Positions 35,950 through 47,186 of a DNA stretch of 64,000 nt are shown here, piece after piece (the stretch's first letter is position 1; the number at the start of each line of letters is the position of its first letter). Made by a program: the position numbers and the translations under genes. Source of the DNA: Sphingopyxis sp. QXT-31 (GTDB lineage: Bacteria; Pseudomonadota; Alphaproteobacteria; Sphingomonadales; Sphingomonadaceae); the NCBI RefSeq assembly GCF_001984035.1, contig NZ_CP019449.1:2480001-2544000 (forward strand), read 5' to 3'. The notes under the pieces were generated by a model. That model was not told the DNA's origin, made no database searches, and saw nothing but the letters and a program-made list of their open reading frames with translations.

Positions 35950-36681
35950 CTAAAAATGAAAGTCCGGCAGTTCCGCCAGCGCGATGCCCAGCGCCTCGGC
36001 CCAGCCGTCGGCGACGCTCTGGAAATAGGGGTCGCCGCGCTCGAAGCGGCGTTCGCGGACCGTGCTGTAATCGTCGCGCTCGTGAATCTTGAGGTCGATC
36101 GGCAGGTCGACACCGGCGTTGGCGCGGATCGTCGAATCGAACGAGACGCAGAGCAATTTCACCGCATCCTCGAACGACATGGCGGGGTCGTAGGAGCGCA
36201 CGATGATCGGACGGCCGTATTTGGTCTCGCCGATCTGGAAGAAGGGATTGTCCTCGCCTGCCTCGATGAAATTGCCCTCGGGATAGATCATGAACAGCCG
36301 GGGTTCGGAGCCCTTGATCTGCCCGCCGACGATCAGCGAGGCGCGAAAGGCCGAGGCCGCTGCGGGCCCCTCGGCATTGAAGCGCATGACGATCTGGCGC
36401 AGCGTCTCGCCCACCGTCGTTGCGACCTGGAACATCGACGGTGCGGCCAGGATCGACGGATGGCGGTCTTGCGGCGCCTTGGTGCGTTCGTCGAGCAGGC
36501 TGACCACTGCCTGTGTCGTCGCGAGATTGCCCGCCGACATCAGCGTGATCACGCGCTCGCCGGGGACGTGCCAGCTGCGCATCTTGCGCACCTGCGCGAT
36601 GTCGTCGACCCCAGCATTGGTGCGGGTGTCCGACATGAACACCAGCCCCTTGTTCAAACGCATGCCGACGCAATAGGTCAT
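35950..36681 (-). CDS. Anbu (proteasome-related Ntn peptidase)
   Basis: A 243-residue member of the proteasome beta/HslV superfamily, the Anbu branch (also labelled proteasome-type protease). After Met removal Thr1 (TYCVGMRLNKGLVFMSD) would be the nucleophile, with Asp17 and Lys32 completing the usual Thr-Asp-Lys set. Other family blocks are ERVITLMSAGNLATTQAV and GSEPRLFMIYPEGNFIEA. Its neighbours upstream (transglutaminase, alpha-E and ATP-grasp proteins) are the classic Anbu companions. The physiological substrate is not known. The gap to the transglutaminase gene is 55 bases. Confidence 0.92.
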   Translation of the reverse strand: MTYCVGMRLNKGLVFMSDTRTNAGVDDIAQVRKMRSWHVPGERVITLMSAGNLATTQAVVSLLDERTKAPQDRHPSILAAPSMFQVATTVGETLRQIVMRFNAEGPAAASAFRASLIVGGQIKGSEPRLFMIYPEGNFIEAGEDNPFFQIGETKYGRPIIVRSYDPAMSFEDAVKLLCVSFDSTIRANAGVDLPIDLKIHERDDYSTVRERRFERGDPYFQSVADGWAEALGIALAELPDFHF

Positions 36682-36736
36682 TAGCTACTTTCGGCCCCCC
36701 AGCCGTGCCCCGATTATCTTCCGTCCCGCTTATAGC

Positions 36737-37546
36737 TTATTGCTGGACCTGCAACTCGACAATCAGATTTTCTTGCGCTGCACCATAGCGCATGCCGCGC
36801 ACCGGCGCCGCGTCGTGATAGTCGAGCCCGGTCGCGACGCGGATATAGCGCTGGTCGGGCGAATAGCCGTTCGACACGTCGAAGCCGACCCAGCCGATCG
36901 CATCGAAATGCGCCTCGGCCCAGCCGTGCGTCGCATCCTGCTGCGTCCGGTCGTTCATCTTGAGATAGCCCGACACATAGCGCGCCGGATGCCCCAAGTG
37001 GCGCATCGCCGAGATGAAGATATGCGCATGGTCCTGGCACACCCCGCCGGCGCCGCCGAGCGCCTGTTCGGCGGTCGTCTCGGCGCCAGTGACCCCGATG
37101 CTGTACGGCAGCCTCCGGAGGATCAGCGCCGACAGCGCGTGCGCGCGCTCGATATCCGATCCGAAATCGCGGCCCAGTTCGCCGATCAGGGTGCGCACAT
37201 GGCGCCCCGCGCGGGTCAGCGGGGTCGGACGCAGGAAAGTCCAGAGCGGCATCGCCCCGCGATGCACCCCGATCACCCCGTCCCAGCTGATCAGCTCCAC
37301 CTCGCCGCTGCAATGGATGACCAGTTCCTGCGCGCCGGGATCGACCGCGATCAGATCGACGCCATTGCCATGATGGTCGGTGTAGTGGAGTTGGTTGGTG
37401 CCGCCCGTAATCTCGATGGTCCAGCCGTGAATCAGCTGTTGCCCCGGTCGCTCCTTGGGCGTCAGCTTCACCTGCTGCAGCGCATAGGCGACGGGGGCGT
37501 CGTACTGATAGCGGGTGGTATGGTCTACACGAAGGCGCATGGTCAT
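36737..37546 (-). CDS. Transglutaminase-like protein of the Anbu operon
   Basis: A 269-residue protein with an N-terminal beta domain (RLRVDHTTRYQYDAPVAYALQQVKLTPKE, the bacterial transglutaminase-like N-terminal domain) and a cysteine-protease-fold transglutaminase domain with the triad Cys in GGVCQDHAHIF, His in ATHGWAEAHF and Asp in FDVSNGY. Start at 37546 is set by the ATGA overlap with the alpha-E gene; a longer frame into that gene is rejected. It may cleave or ligate amide bonds, possibly on a peptide made by the ATP-grasp protein in the same operon. Confidence 0.92.
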   Translation of the reverse strand: MTMRLRVDHTTRYQYDAPVAYALQQVKLTPKERPGQQLIHGWTIEITGGTNQLHYTDHHGNGVDLIAVDPGAQELVIHCSGEVELISWDGVIGVHRGAMPLWTFLRPTPLTRAGRHVRTLIGELGRDFGSDIERAHALSALILRRLPYSIGVTGAETTAEQALGGAGGVCQDHAHIFISAMRHLGHPARYVSGYLKMNDRTQQDATHGWAEAHFDAIGWVGFDVSNGYSPDQRYIRVATGLDYHDAAPVRGMRYGAAQENLIVELQVQQ

Positions 37547-38484
37547 TCCACGAATCGGTAATCGCGCTCGATCTGCCGCGCGAGCGCGGCGTTGGCGCGA
37601 AGGAAATCGGTGATATATTCGTGCAGCCCGCCGTCGAAGATCGACTGGATCGGGCGCGACAGCCGGTCGCGACAAATCGCCGCCGCCAACCGCCCCGCCT
37701 CGGTCTCCTGTCCGTAGGAGCGTTGGAGCCAGTCGAGATTTTCGAGCATCTTGTCGCAGCAAAAGGCCAGACTGCGCGGCATCTGTTTGTAGAGGATCAG
37801 GAATTCGGCAATCTTCAAGGCGCTGATCTCAGTCCCGTAGAGCCAGCGATAGGCGCGGTGCGCCGACACCGAGCGCAGGATCGTCTCCCACTGCACATTG
37901 TCGATCGACGTCCCGATATGCGCGACCGAGGGCAGCAGCAGGAAATATTTGACGTCGAGGATGCGCGCGGTGTTGTCGGCGCGTTCGAGGAAGGTGCCGA
38001 GCCGCGCGAAATTATAGCCGTCGTTGCGCAGCATCGTGCCCGTCCACGCGCCGCGCACCTGCGCGCTCTGTTGGCGGATCGCGGCGAGCACGTCGGGCAG
38101 GTCGTCCTCGCGCACCTGGCGCCGCAGCAGGCCGCCCAGGGTCATCCAGCTGGTGTTGACGGCCTCCCAGACCTCGCGGGTCAGGTAGGTGCGCGCGGTG
38201 CGCGCATTGTCGCGCGCCTGCTTGACCACCGAGATGATGCTCGACGGGTTGGCCGGATCGCGCAGCAGGAAATCGACGACGCGCGACGAGTTGTAATCGC
38301 CATGCGCTTCCTTGAAGCGCCGGTCGGACCCCGCGGTCACCAGCACCGATCGCCATTCGGCCTGCGCGGTGTTCGACCGCGTCAGCGCAATGCGAAACCC
38401 CGCCTCGATCAGCCGCGCATTATTCTCGCTGCGCTCGAGGTAGCGCGCCATCCAGTAAAGCGAGCCTGCGGTCTTGCCGAGCAT
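37543..38484 (-). CDS. Alpha-E domain protein of the Anbu operon
   Basis: A 313-residue, all-helical protein of the alpha-E family, identified from GKTAGSLYWMARYLERSENNARLIE at the start, ARTYLTREVWEAVN in the middle and WLYGTEISALKIAEFLILYKQMPRSL. No catalytic residues are known; it is always found with the circularly permuted ATP-grasp protein. The start at 38484 shares a base with the ATP-grasp stop (TGATG). It ends in overlap with the transglutaminase start. Confidence 0.92.
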   Translation of the reverse strand: MLGKTAGSLYWMARYLERSENNARLIEAGFRIALTRSNTAQAEWRSVLVTAGSDRRFKEAHGDYNSSRVVDFLLRDPANPSSIISVVKQARDNARTARTYLTREVWEAVNTSWMTLGGLLRRQVREDDLPDVLAAIRQQSAQVRGAWTGTMLRNDGYNFARLGTFLERADNTARILDVKYFLLLPSVAHIGTSIDNVQWETILRSVSAHRAYRWLYGTEISALKIAEFLILYKQMPRSLAFCCDKMLENLDWLQRSYGQETEAGRLAAAICRDRLSRPIQSIFDGGLHEYITDFLRANAALARQIERDYRFVE

Positions 38485-39917
38485 CAATCCTCCAGCACCC
38501 AGGTATCCTTGGTGCCGCCTCCCTGGCTCGAATTGACCACCAGCGACCCCTTGGTCATCGCGACGCGCGTCAGCCCGCCCGGAGTGATCGTAATCCCCGC
38601 GGGCGACATCAGCACGAAGGGGCGGAGGTCGACGTGCCGCGGCGCGAGCCCGCTGCGCGTGAAGATCGGCACGGTCGAGAGCGACAGCGTCGGCTGCGCG
38701 ATATAGCCGCGCGGGTTGGCCTCCAGCTTCTTGCGGAAAGCCGCGATCTCCTTCTTGGTCGCCGCGGGACCCACGAGCATACCGTAACCGCCCGACCCGT
38801 GGACCTCCTTGACCACCAGTTCGGGCAGGCGGTCGAGCACCTCCTTCAGATGCTCGGGCTCGCTGCAGCGCCACGTCGGCACATTGGGCAGCAGCGCCTT
38901 TTCGCCGGTGTAGAATTCGATGATGTCGGGCATGTACGAGTATAACGCCTTATCATCGGCGATCCCGGTCCCCGGCGCGTTGGCGATGGTGATGCCGCCG
39001 GCGCGATAGACGTCCCAGATGCCCGGCACGCCGAGCACCGAGTCGGGCCGGAAATTGAGCGGATCGAGAAAATCATCGTCGACGCGGCGATAGAGCACGT
39101 CGATCGGCTTGTAGCCCTGCGTCGTGCGCATCGCGACGCGGCCGTTCACGACGCGCAAATCATGCCCCTCGACCAGTTCGGCGCCCATCTGGTCGGCGAG
39201 GAAGCTGTGCTCGAAATAGGCGCTGTTGTGGATGCCGGGGGTCAGCACCGCGACCGTCGGCGTGCCGCCGCACATCGGCGGCGCGCAGGCGGCGAGCGAG
39301 CGCAGCAGGTTGATCGGATAGTCGCTGACCTCGCGCACCGGCACCTTCGCGAACAGCTCGGGGAACATCTGGAGCATCGTCTCGCGATTCTCGAGCATGT
39401 AGGACACGCCCGACGGCGTCCGCGCATTATCCTCGAGCACGTAGAATTCGTTGGCGCCGGTGCGCACGATGTCGATGCCGCTGATATGCGTATAGACCCC
39501 GCCCGGCGGGTCCATGCCCATCATCATCGGCAGGAACGCCTCGTTGCGCGAGATGAGCTCGGTCGGCACACGCCCGGCGCGCAATATTTCCTGGCGATGG
39601 TAGATGTCGTGAAGGAAGGCGTTGAGCGCCCGCACGCGCTGCTCGATGCCGCGCGACAGCCGCCGCCACTCGCTCGCCGAAATGATTCGCGGCACGACGT
39701 CGAAGGGGATCAACCGCTCGTCGGCCTCGTCCTGGCCATAGACGGCGAAGGTGATGCCGGTGGTGCGAAAGAAAGCCTCGGCCTGCTGCGCCTTGCGGTG
39801 GATGCGCGACGGCTCCTCGGCGTCGAACCACTCGCAAAATTCGCGATAGGGCGCCCGCGTTTCGCCCCCCTGGCCCTGCATCTCGTCGAAGAACTGAATA
39901 GAGTCGGCCCTTTCCAC
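38484..39917 (-). CDS. Circularly permuted ATP-grasp protein of the Anbu operon
   Basis: A 477-residue member of the type 2 circularly permuted ATP-grasp family. Recognisable parts are RNEAFLPMMMGMDPPGGVYTHISGIDIVR, the VLEDNARTPSGVSYMLENRE block, and the C-terminal VVKEVHGSGGYGMLVGP, which forms the ATP-binding lysine and glycine-rich loop. ATP-grasp enzymes activate carboxylates to form amide or thioester bonds, so peptide synthesis is likely. It is the first gene of the four-gene minus-strand operon ending with Anbu; its promoter should lie in 39918-40056. Confidence 0.92.
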   Translation of the reverse strand: MERADSIQFFDEMQGQGGETRAPYREFCEWFDAEEPSRIHRKAQQAEAFFRTTGITFAVYGQDEADERLIPFDVVPRIISASEWRRLSRGIEQRVRALNAFLHDIYHRQEILRAGRVPTELISRNEAFLPMMMGMDPPGGVYTHISGIDIVRTGANEFYVLEDNARTPSGVSYMLENRETMLQMFPELFAKVPVREVSDYPINLLRSLAACAPPMCGGTPTVAVLTPGIHNSAYFEHSFLADQMGAELVEGHDLRVVNGRVAMRTTQGYKPIDVLYRRVDDDFLDPLNFRPDSVLGVPGIWDVYRAGGITIANAPGTGIADDKALYSYMPDIIEFYTGEKALLPNVPTWRCSEPEHLKEVLDRLPELVVKEVHGSGGYGMLVGPAATKKEIAAFRKKLEANPRGYIAQPTLSLSTVPIFTRSGLAPRHVDLRPFVLMSPAGITITPGGLTRVAMTKGSLVVNSSQGGGTKDTWVLED

Positions 39918-40056
39918 GCAACATGCCTTACACCGCCGCGGGGGTCGCGGCGTCCACTGGTTCCGGCTGCTGCGCGCCTGCCGGCTACGCGGCCGTCAGA
40001 CTTGTGGGAGCGATGCTAGCACTCCGGCGCGGGAAGGCAAGATGCGTAAAAAGGCG

Positions 40057-40800
40057 TCAGAAACCAAAGAGCAGGCGCACCGCCACAAACCCCACCAGCA
40101 GCGCGGTCAGCCGCCGGATCAGCACCGCGGGCCCGGTCTTCACCGCGATCTGGGTGCCGATCGCACCGCCGATCAGCACCGCGACCAGCAAGGGCCAGTG
40201 ATCGATCACGGCATGCGCCATCTCCAGCCCCTTGCCCTTGATCAGCTGGCCCGTGAGTCCGAACAGGCTGTTGACAAGGATGAACAGGCTGGCGGTCGCC
40301 GCGACCGCGCGCGCCTCGGCCCAGCGGATGAGGTGGAGGATCGGCGCGAGGAAGATGCCGCCGCCGACGCCGACGACGCCCGCGAGATAGCCGAGCCCCG
40401 CGGCGATTGGCAGCAACAGCTTCGGCGACAGCGCGACGGGTTTGGCGGTCTGCGGCTGGACCAGCAGCGCGATCGCCGAAGCGAGCAGCGAGACGCCGAG
40501 CAGCACGACGAGCACGCCCTGCTTGACCGGGGTCAGCCCGCCGAGGAAAGCGAGCGGCGCCGCCACGACTATTAGGGGAAGCGCCTTGGCCCAGGGCATC
40601 ACCCCCGCGCGCGCGAAGCGGATCGTGCCGCCGGTGACGACGATGACATTGCACGCGAGGCTGATCGCCGGGACCAGCCCGACCGCGACCCCGCCGAGGA
40701 TCAGCAGCGCGGTATAGGTCGACCCGCCGCCGAAGCCGACCGCGGCATAGAGCAAGGCGGTGAACCCGAACCCGATCGCGAGCCCGGCCATGCTTCCCAT
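40057..40800 (-). CDS. TSUP/TauE-SafE family transporter
   Basis: A 247-residue membrane protein with two similar halves of about four helices each. Family signatures are GLAIGFGFTALLYAAVGFGGGSTYTALLI in the first half and GYLAGVVGVGGGIFLAPIL in the second. TSUP proteins export sulfite, sulfoacetate or related organosulfur anions. The start at 40800 is preferred because the frame upstream lacks hydrophobic character and would overlap the divergent exported-protein gene. No regulatory site is visible in the 70 bases between the two. Confidence 0.87.
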   Translation of the reverse strand: MGSMAGLAIGFGFTALLYAAVGFGGGSTYTALLILGGVAVGLVPAISLACNVIVVTGGTIRFARAGVMPWAKALPLIVVAAPLAFLGGLTPVKQGVLVVLLGVSLLASAIALLVQPQTAKPVALSPKLLLPIAAGLGYLAGVVGVGGGIFLAPILHLIRWAEARAVAATASLFILVNSLFGLTGQLIKGKGLEMAHAVIDHWPLLVAVLIGGAIGTQIAVKTGPAVLIRRLTALLVGFVAVRLLFGF

Positions 40801-40870
40801 TTTTCGATCTCCCCTTGCTCCGCCCGCATGGCCATATACAGAAGGATATAGCTTTGCCAGTTCGAAGGAC

Positions 40871-41302
40871 ATGCCCGCCATGATCGCCCGCCTTGCCGCC
40901 GCTCTGATGCTGTCCATCGCGCTGCCCGCTTTGGCCGCCGAGCCGACAACCTGCGCCGCGCCCGCCGACCTTTCGGCGACGCCCTATGCGGCGTGGACCG
41001 CATCCGACGGCGACGCCGCGGCGCCGGGCGTGGGCACGCCCGCGACGCTGGTCATGACCGACGGTACCGCCTCGCTGAGCCTCCGCATCGCGCAGGCGGG
41101 GAAATATGGCGTCGCCGCGGACGGCAAGGTGTGGATCGACCTCGTTGCGGACGGCAAGCCGCTGACTTCGGTCGACCATGGTCATGGGCCCGACTGTTCG
41201 GGGATCCGCAAGGTGGTGTGGTTCGACCTCGCGGCGGGCGACTATGAGCTGGCGCTGACCAAGGCGGAGACGGTGCGGCTGCTGGTGGTGAAGGCGCCGT
41301 AG
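40871..41302 (+). CDS. Small exported protein, unknown function
   Basis: A 143-residue protein with a signal peptide (PAMIARLAAALMLSIALPALAAEPTTC, cleavage near ALAA-EP). The mature part is beta-rich with a pair of cysteines (one after the signal, one in HGPDCSGIRKVVWF) that could form a disulfide. The motif GKYGVAADGKVWIDLVADGK followed by AAGDYELALTKAETVRLLV is reminiscent of small carbohydrate-binding or jelly-roll domains, but I cannot name a family. Start could be 40871 or 40880. Confidence 0.7.
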   Translation: MPAMIARLAAALMLSIALPALAAEPTTCAAPADLSATPYAAWTASDGDAAAPGVGTPATLVMTDGTASLSLRIAQAGKYGVAADGKVWIDLVADGKPLTSVDHGHGPDCSGIRKVVWFDLAAGDYELALTKAETVRLLVVKAP

Positions 41303-41329
41303 GGAGCGTCGGCTTTGGGGTGGTGAGCG

Positions 41330-41516
41330 GACGTTAAGCCTCTCCCCTTGAGGGGAGAGGCTAGCGCAGCTTGCTCCGTCAGGAGCTAGCGAAGCTTGGA
41401 GAGGGGTGCTTGGACGCCGGCGTGCGGAAACCCCTCTCAACTCCGGCTAGGCAGCAAGCTGCCGAGCCTGCGTATCTCTCCCCTCAAGGGGAGAGAGCAT
41501 AACCCTGCCAACGGCA
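41330..41516. repeat. Intergenic repeat, family D-III, copy 1
   Basis: Contains CCTCTCCCCTTGAGGGGAGA, GCAGCTTGCTCCGTCAGGAG, CTAGCGAAGCTTGGAGAGGG, GGCTAGGCAGCAAGCTGCCG and CTCTCCCCTCAAGGGGAGAG. It is close to identical in order and sequence to the copy at 46198-46415, including its flanks (GCGGACGTTAAGCC on the left, GCATAACCCTGCCAAC on the right). Confidence 0.92.
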
Positions 41517-41517
41517 G

Positions 41518-41873
41518 CTAACGCCCGACCCCACGAGGCTTCAACCCCGCCACCACCGGGCCCAACACCCGCACCGCCGCTTCCTCCGCCGCAACTTCCG
41601 CCGCGCGATACGCCGCCAGCACCGTCCGCGCCGCATCGCTCAGCATCGCGCCCGCGCCCGGCCGCGTCTCGACGAGCGATGCAGCGAAGCAGCTATTCAT
41701 CTCCTCGACCAGCAGCCACGCGCGGCGGTAGCTCATGCCGATCGACCGCGCCGCGGCCGAGATCGAGCCGTGCGCGTCGATCGCTTCGAGCAGCGCCGCC
41801 TTGCCCGGCCCCATTGCGATGGCGTCGCCGCGCCGGATTCGCAGCCTGAGCGCGATCCGGCCGGCGTCCGCCA

Positions 41874-41874
<1 letters not shown>
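41518..41874 (-). CDS. ModE-type winged-helix regulator without molybdate-binding domain
   Basis: A 118-residue protein comprising only the LysR/ModE-like winged helix: GPGKAALLEAIDAHGSISAAARSIGMSYRRAWLLVEEMN is the HTH, followed by FAASLVETRPGAGAMLSDAARTVLAAY. The C-terminal TOBE (Mop) molybdate-binding domains of full ModE are absent, so it may respond to something else or act constitutively. The start at 41874 shares one base with the secA stop (TGATG), which suggests translational coupling to secA. Its targets are unknown; no molybdate transporter is in the window. Confidence 0.82.
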
Positions 41875-44609
<2,735 letters not shown>

Positions 44610-44721
44610 AGAGATTTCCTTGGGATATGAAGCGGGAGAGACCCATTTGGGCCAAACGGCGGCGCACGAAGCGTCGCCGCGAATTCAGGGATTCAGGCGC
44701 GGGGCGCCCGGAAATCCGGCG

Positions 44722-44988
44722 CTATTCGAGCGCGCGGTCGCTGCCGATGAGCAGACCGGGCAGGTGCGGCGGCGCGGTCTTGCGCGGCTTGCGGCCCGTC
44801 GTGGCCGTGCGGCGCGTCGGCGCGGTGGCGACGGGGCGGCGTTCGGCGTCGGTCGTCTCGGCCTGCCCGCTCGTCTCGGCGAGCAGCATCAGCGACCCCA
44901 TGGCGGCCGGCGTCGCGGGCGCCGCCATCGCGCGATCCGCGCTGGCGAGTCCGGTGAGCAAAGCCAACAGGGTCAGCAACAAACGCAA
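44722..44988 (-). CDS. Possible small exported protein upstream of secA
   Basis: An open frame of 88 codons with a TTG start. The first 23 residues (MRLLLTLLALLTGLASADRA) look like a signal peptide, and the rest is Thr/Ala/Arg/Pro-rich with no recognised domain. No strong Shine-Dalgarno is seen before the TTG, and the frame could be spurious; the signal-like start and position just before secA are the only support. SecA regulation by an upstream secreted peptide is known in enterobacteria (SecM), but there is no sequence similarity here. Confidence 0.4.
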   Translation of the reverse strand: MRLLLTLLALLTGLASADRAMAAPATPAAMGSLMLLAETSGQAETTDAERRPVATAPTRRTATTGRKPRKTAPPHLPGLLIGSDRALE

Positions 44989-45130
44989 AGAAAAAGGCCC
45001 CTTTTTCGTTCAACATGCGATCTATAGCACGTTGGATGCTGAACATAGGGTGAAAGCGGCGCCACGTCCAGAGCCGAGGTGCGCGTATTGGCGGGAAGGC
45101 AAGAGCGGGCACGGGCGGTTCCGTTCGTTC

Positions 45131-45283
45131 CTAATCCTCCCTGCGGCGAAGCCGTGGGGAGGGGGACCGCCCGCAGGGTGGTGGAGGGGCGGATGCCTGA
45201 AACGTCGGCCTAATTCGCCGCCCCTCCACCATGCTTCGCATGGTCCCACTCCCCATCGCTTCGCGACAGGGAGGATCATTATG
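45131..45283. repeat. Intergenic repeat, family D-II, copy 3 (diverged)
   Basis: Opens AATCCTCCCTGCGG and GGGGAGGGGGACCGCCCG, contains GTGGTGGAGGGGCGG and CCGCCCCTCCACCATGC, and closes AGGGAGGATCATTA. The outer ends match the other D-II copies; the centre differs. It occupies much of the stretch between the small ORF upstream of secA and the SDR gene (44989-45376), in which I see no other gene; a GAAAAAGG-CC-CCTTTTTC hairpin-like sequence is at about 44990-45008. Confidence 0.82.
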
Positions 45284-45376
45284 GTGCCCCCCAAACCGCC
45301 ATCGCCGCCTTTCGGCTTGACCTCTCCACCCGCTTCGCATCATCTGTCACTGACACAAATGTAAGGAGAGGGCCGG

Positions 45377-46225
45377 ATGAGCAGGAAGGCGATTTTCATC
45401 ACCGGCGGCGGATCGGGCATCGGCCGCGCGACCGCGCGCCATTTCGCAGGCCAGGGCTGGTTCGTCGGTATCGCCGACGTCAACGCGCAGGGGATCGACG
45501 AAACCTCGGCGCTGCTGCCCGAGGGCGCCTCGTCGCGCCATGTCATGGACGTCCGCGACCGCGACCAATGGCAGGCCGCGCTCGCGGACTTTGCCAAAGC
45601 CAGCGGCGGGCGACTCGACGTGCTGTTCAACAACGCCGGCATCGGGTCTGGCGGACAATATATGGACATGGCCCCGGAGGAGGCCGACCGGCTGATCGCG
45701 ATCAACTTCGGCGGCGTCGTCAACGGCATCTATATGGCGCTGCCCCTGCTCAAGGCCACGCCGGGAGCGACGATACTCAACACCGGATCGGCGTCGGGCT
45801 TCTACGGCGTCGCCGGGCTCGCGGTCTATTCGGCGACGAAGTTCGCGGTGCGCGGGCTGACCGAGGCGCTCGAGATCGAATTCGCCAAACATGGCATCAA
45901 AGTGCGCTCGCTGATGCCCGGCTTCATCGACACCCCCCTGCTCGACCAAGTCAGCGCCGACAGCAACGAACCCGCGCGCAACCGCCTGTCGGCGAGCGGG
46001 TTCGAGATCGTGCCGGTCGAGCGCGTCGGCGAAGCGGCGTGGGACGCGGTGCACGGCGCGAGCGTCCATGTCACCGTCGGCAAAATGGCCAAGCGCCTGT
46101 CGCGCCTCGCGCGCTGGTTCCCGGGGCTGATCGTGCGGCAGTCGAAAAAGATCGATGCGCTGGGGGCCGCCGGGGGAATTGATCGGGCTGGCGACGGCGG
46201 CGTTGGGGTGGGGGCGGACGTTTAG
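45377..46225 (+). CDS. Short-chain dehydrogenase/reductase
   Basis: A 282-residue classical SDR. The NAD(P)-binding motif is FITGGGSGIGRATARHF, followed by NNAGIG, and the active site is Ser in TGSASGF, with YSATK (Tyr and Lys). Substrate unknown. The last dozen codons (ending GVGVGADV and the TAG) read directly into the family D-III repeat, so the natural C-terminus was probably replaced or extended by repeat insertion; the conserved part ends near SKKIDALGA. Ribosome site AGGAGAGG is 7-14 bases before the ATG. Confidence 0.9.
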   Translation: MSRKAIFITGGGSGIGRATARHFAGQGWFVGIADVNAQGIDETSALLPEGASSRHVMDVRDRDQWQAALADFAKASGGRLDVLFNNAGIGSGGQYMDMAPEEADRLIAINFGGVVNGIYMALPLLKATPGATILNTGSASGFYGVAGLAVYSATKFAVRGLTEALEIEFAKHGIKVRSLMPGFIDTPLLDQVSADSNEPARNRLSASGFEIVPVERVGEAAWDAVHGASVHVTVGKMAKRLSRLARWFPGLIVRQSKKIDALGAAGGIDRAGDGGVGVGADV

Positions 46226-46415
46226 CCCTCTCCCCTCGATGGGAGAGGATAGCGCAGCTTGCTCCGTCAGGAGCTAGCGAAGCTTGGAGAGGGGTGCTTG
46301 GACGCCTCTGGCGGTCGGAAACTCCTCTCAACTCTGGCTAGGCAGCAGGCTGCCAAGCCTGCGTATCTCTCCCCTCAAGGGGAGAGAGCATAACCCTGCA
46401 AACGCCAGCTCCCGC
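46198..46415. repeat. Intergenic repeat, family D-III, copy 2, overlapping the SDR gene end
   Basis: Same order of blocks as the copy at 41330-41516: CGTTGGGGTGGG, GCGGACGTTTAGCC, CCTCTCCCCTCGATGGGAGA, GCAGCTTGCTCCGTCAGGAG, GGCTAGGCAGCAGGCTGCCA, CTCTCCCCTCAAGGGGAGAG, GCATAACCCTGCAAAC. The left flank shared with the other copy extends into the coding sequence of the SDR gene and supplies its stop codon. Confidence 0.92.
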
Positions 46416-46432
46416 CCGAAACCCGTCGCCTG

Positions 46433-47143
46433 CTACTTCCCCGGCCCGCACTGTACCGAACCGCTGCCGCCATTGCGCACGGTGCACACCGGCTTGCCCA
46501 GCACCACCACCTTGCCCAGCCCGCGCGTCGTCACCGCGGCGCTCCTCACCGCGCGGAAGAGATGGTCGCCCGCGCCTTCGCTGTCGCTGACCAGCGCATC
46601 GACCGCCAGCGCGCCCGCGTCGACCGCGCCCGCGCCTGACAGCGTCATCTGCGCGTCCTTGGCGGTGCCGCCGAGCGTCATCGTGCCGTTGCCGATCATC
46701 ACGACCCCCAGCCGGTCGGTCGTCACCGCGCCGACCACCAGTCGGCCCGGCCCACGCAGCCCGATCGACACGCGCGTGCCCTTGAGCTGGTCGATCTGCA
46801 GCGACCCGGCCCCGACCAGCGTCGCCGACCGCAAATTCGCGGCGTTGATCCGCACGGTCACGCTGCCCAGCGGGGTGCGGCGCTTGTCGTCGCCCGCGAA
46901 CTGGCGCTGGCCGATCACCAGTCTGCCGTTCTGCGCCTCGACGGTCAGCCGGTCGAGCGCGTCGGCGGGGCCGGTCGCGACCGCGCTGACCGGGCTTTTG
47001 GCGACGATTTCGACGATCACGTCGGCGGTCACCTCGACCGCCTCGAAGCTGGTCAGGCCATAGCGTTTCTCGGCCGCCGCAGCGGGTGCGGCGGCGGCGA
47101 GCATCGCGGCGCCCAGCACCGCGCATCGGATAATCGACGTCAT
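46433..47143 (-). CDS. Exported GIN-domain (DUF2807) protein
   Basis: A 236-residue exported protein with signal TSIIRCAVLGAAMLAAAAPAAAAE. The mature part is a DUF2807/GIN auto-transporter-adhesin-like beta-solenoid, beginning KRYGLTSFEAVEVTADVIVEIV and built from short strands (LRSATLVGAGSLQIDQLKG, TRVSIGLRGPGRLVVGAV). A C-terminal Cys pair in PVCTVRNGGSGSVQCGPGK is shared in style with its neighbour. GIN proteins are common in sphingomonads and Bacteroidetes; their function is unknown. It lies 43 bases downstream of the second GIN gene on the same strand. Confidence 0.85.
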   Translation of the reverse strand: MTSIIRCAVLGAAMLAAAAPAAAAEKRYGLTSFEAVEVTADVIVEIVAKSPVSAVATGPADALDRLTVEAQNGRLVIGQRQFAGDDKRRTPLGSVTVRINAANLRSATLVGAGSLQIDQLKGTRVSIGLRGPGRLVVGAVTTDRLGVVMIGNGTMTLGGTAKDAQMTLSGAGAVDAGALAVDALVSDSEGAGDHLFRAVRSAAVTTRGLGKVVVLGKPVCTVRNGGSGSVQCGPGK

Positions 47144-47186
47144 GGCGCCACCCTAGCCCGCGCGGTCGGGCGGCGCCAGCGCCGCG

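Noticed and set aside
44722..44988. SecM-like arrest peptide regulating secA
   Set aside because: There is a signal-like start but no recognisable arrest motif and a doubtful TTG start; kept only as a weak gene call.
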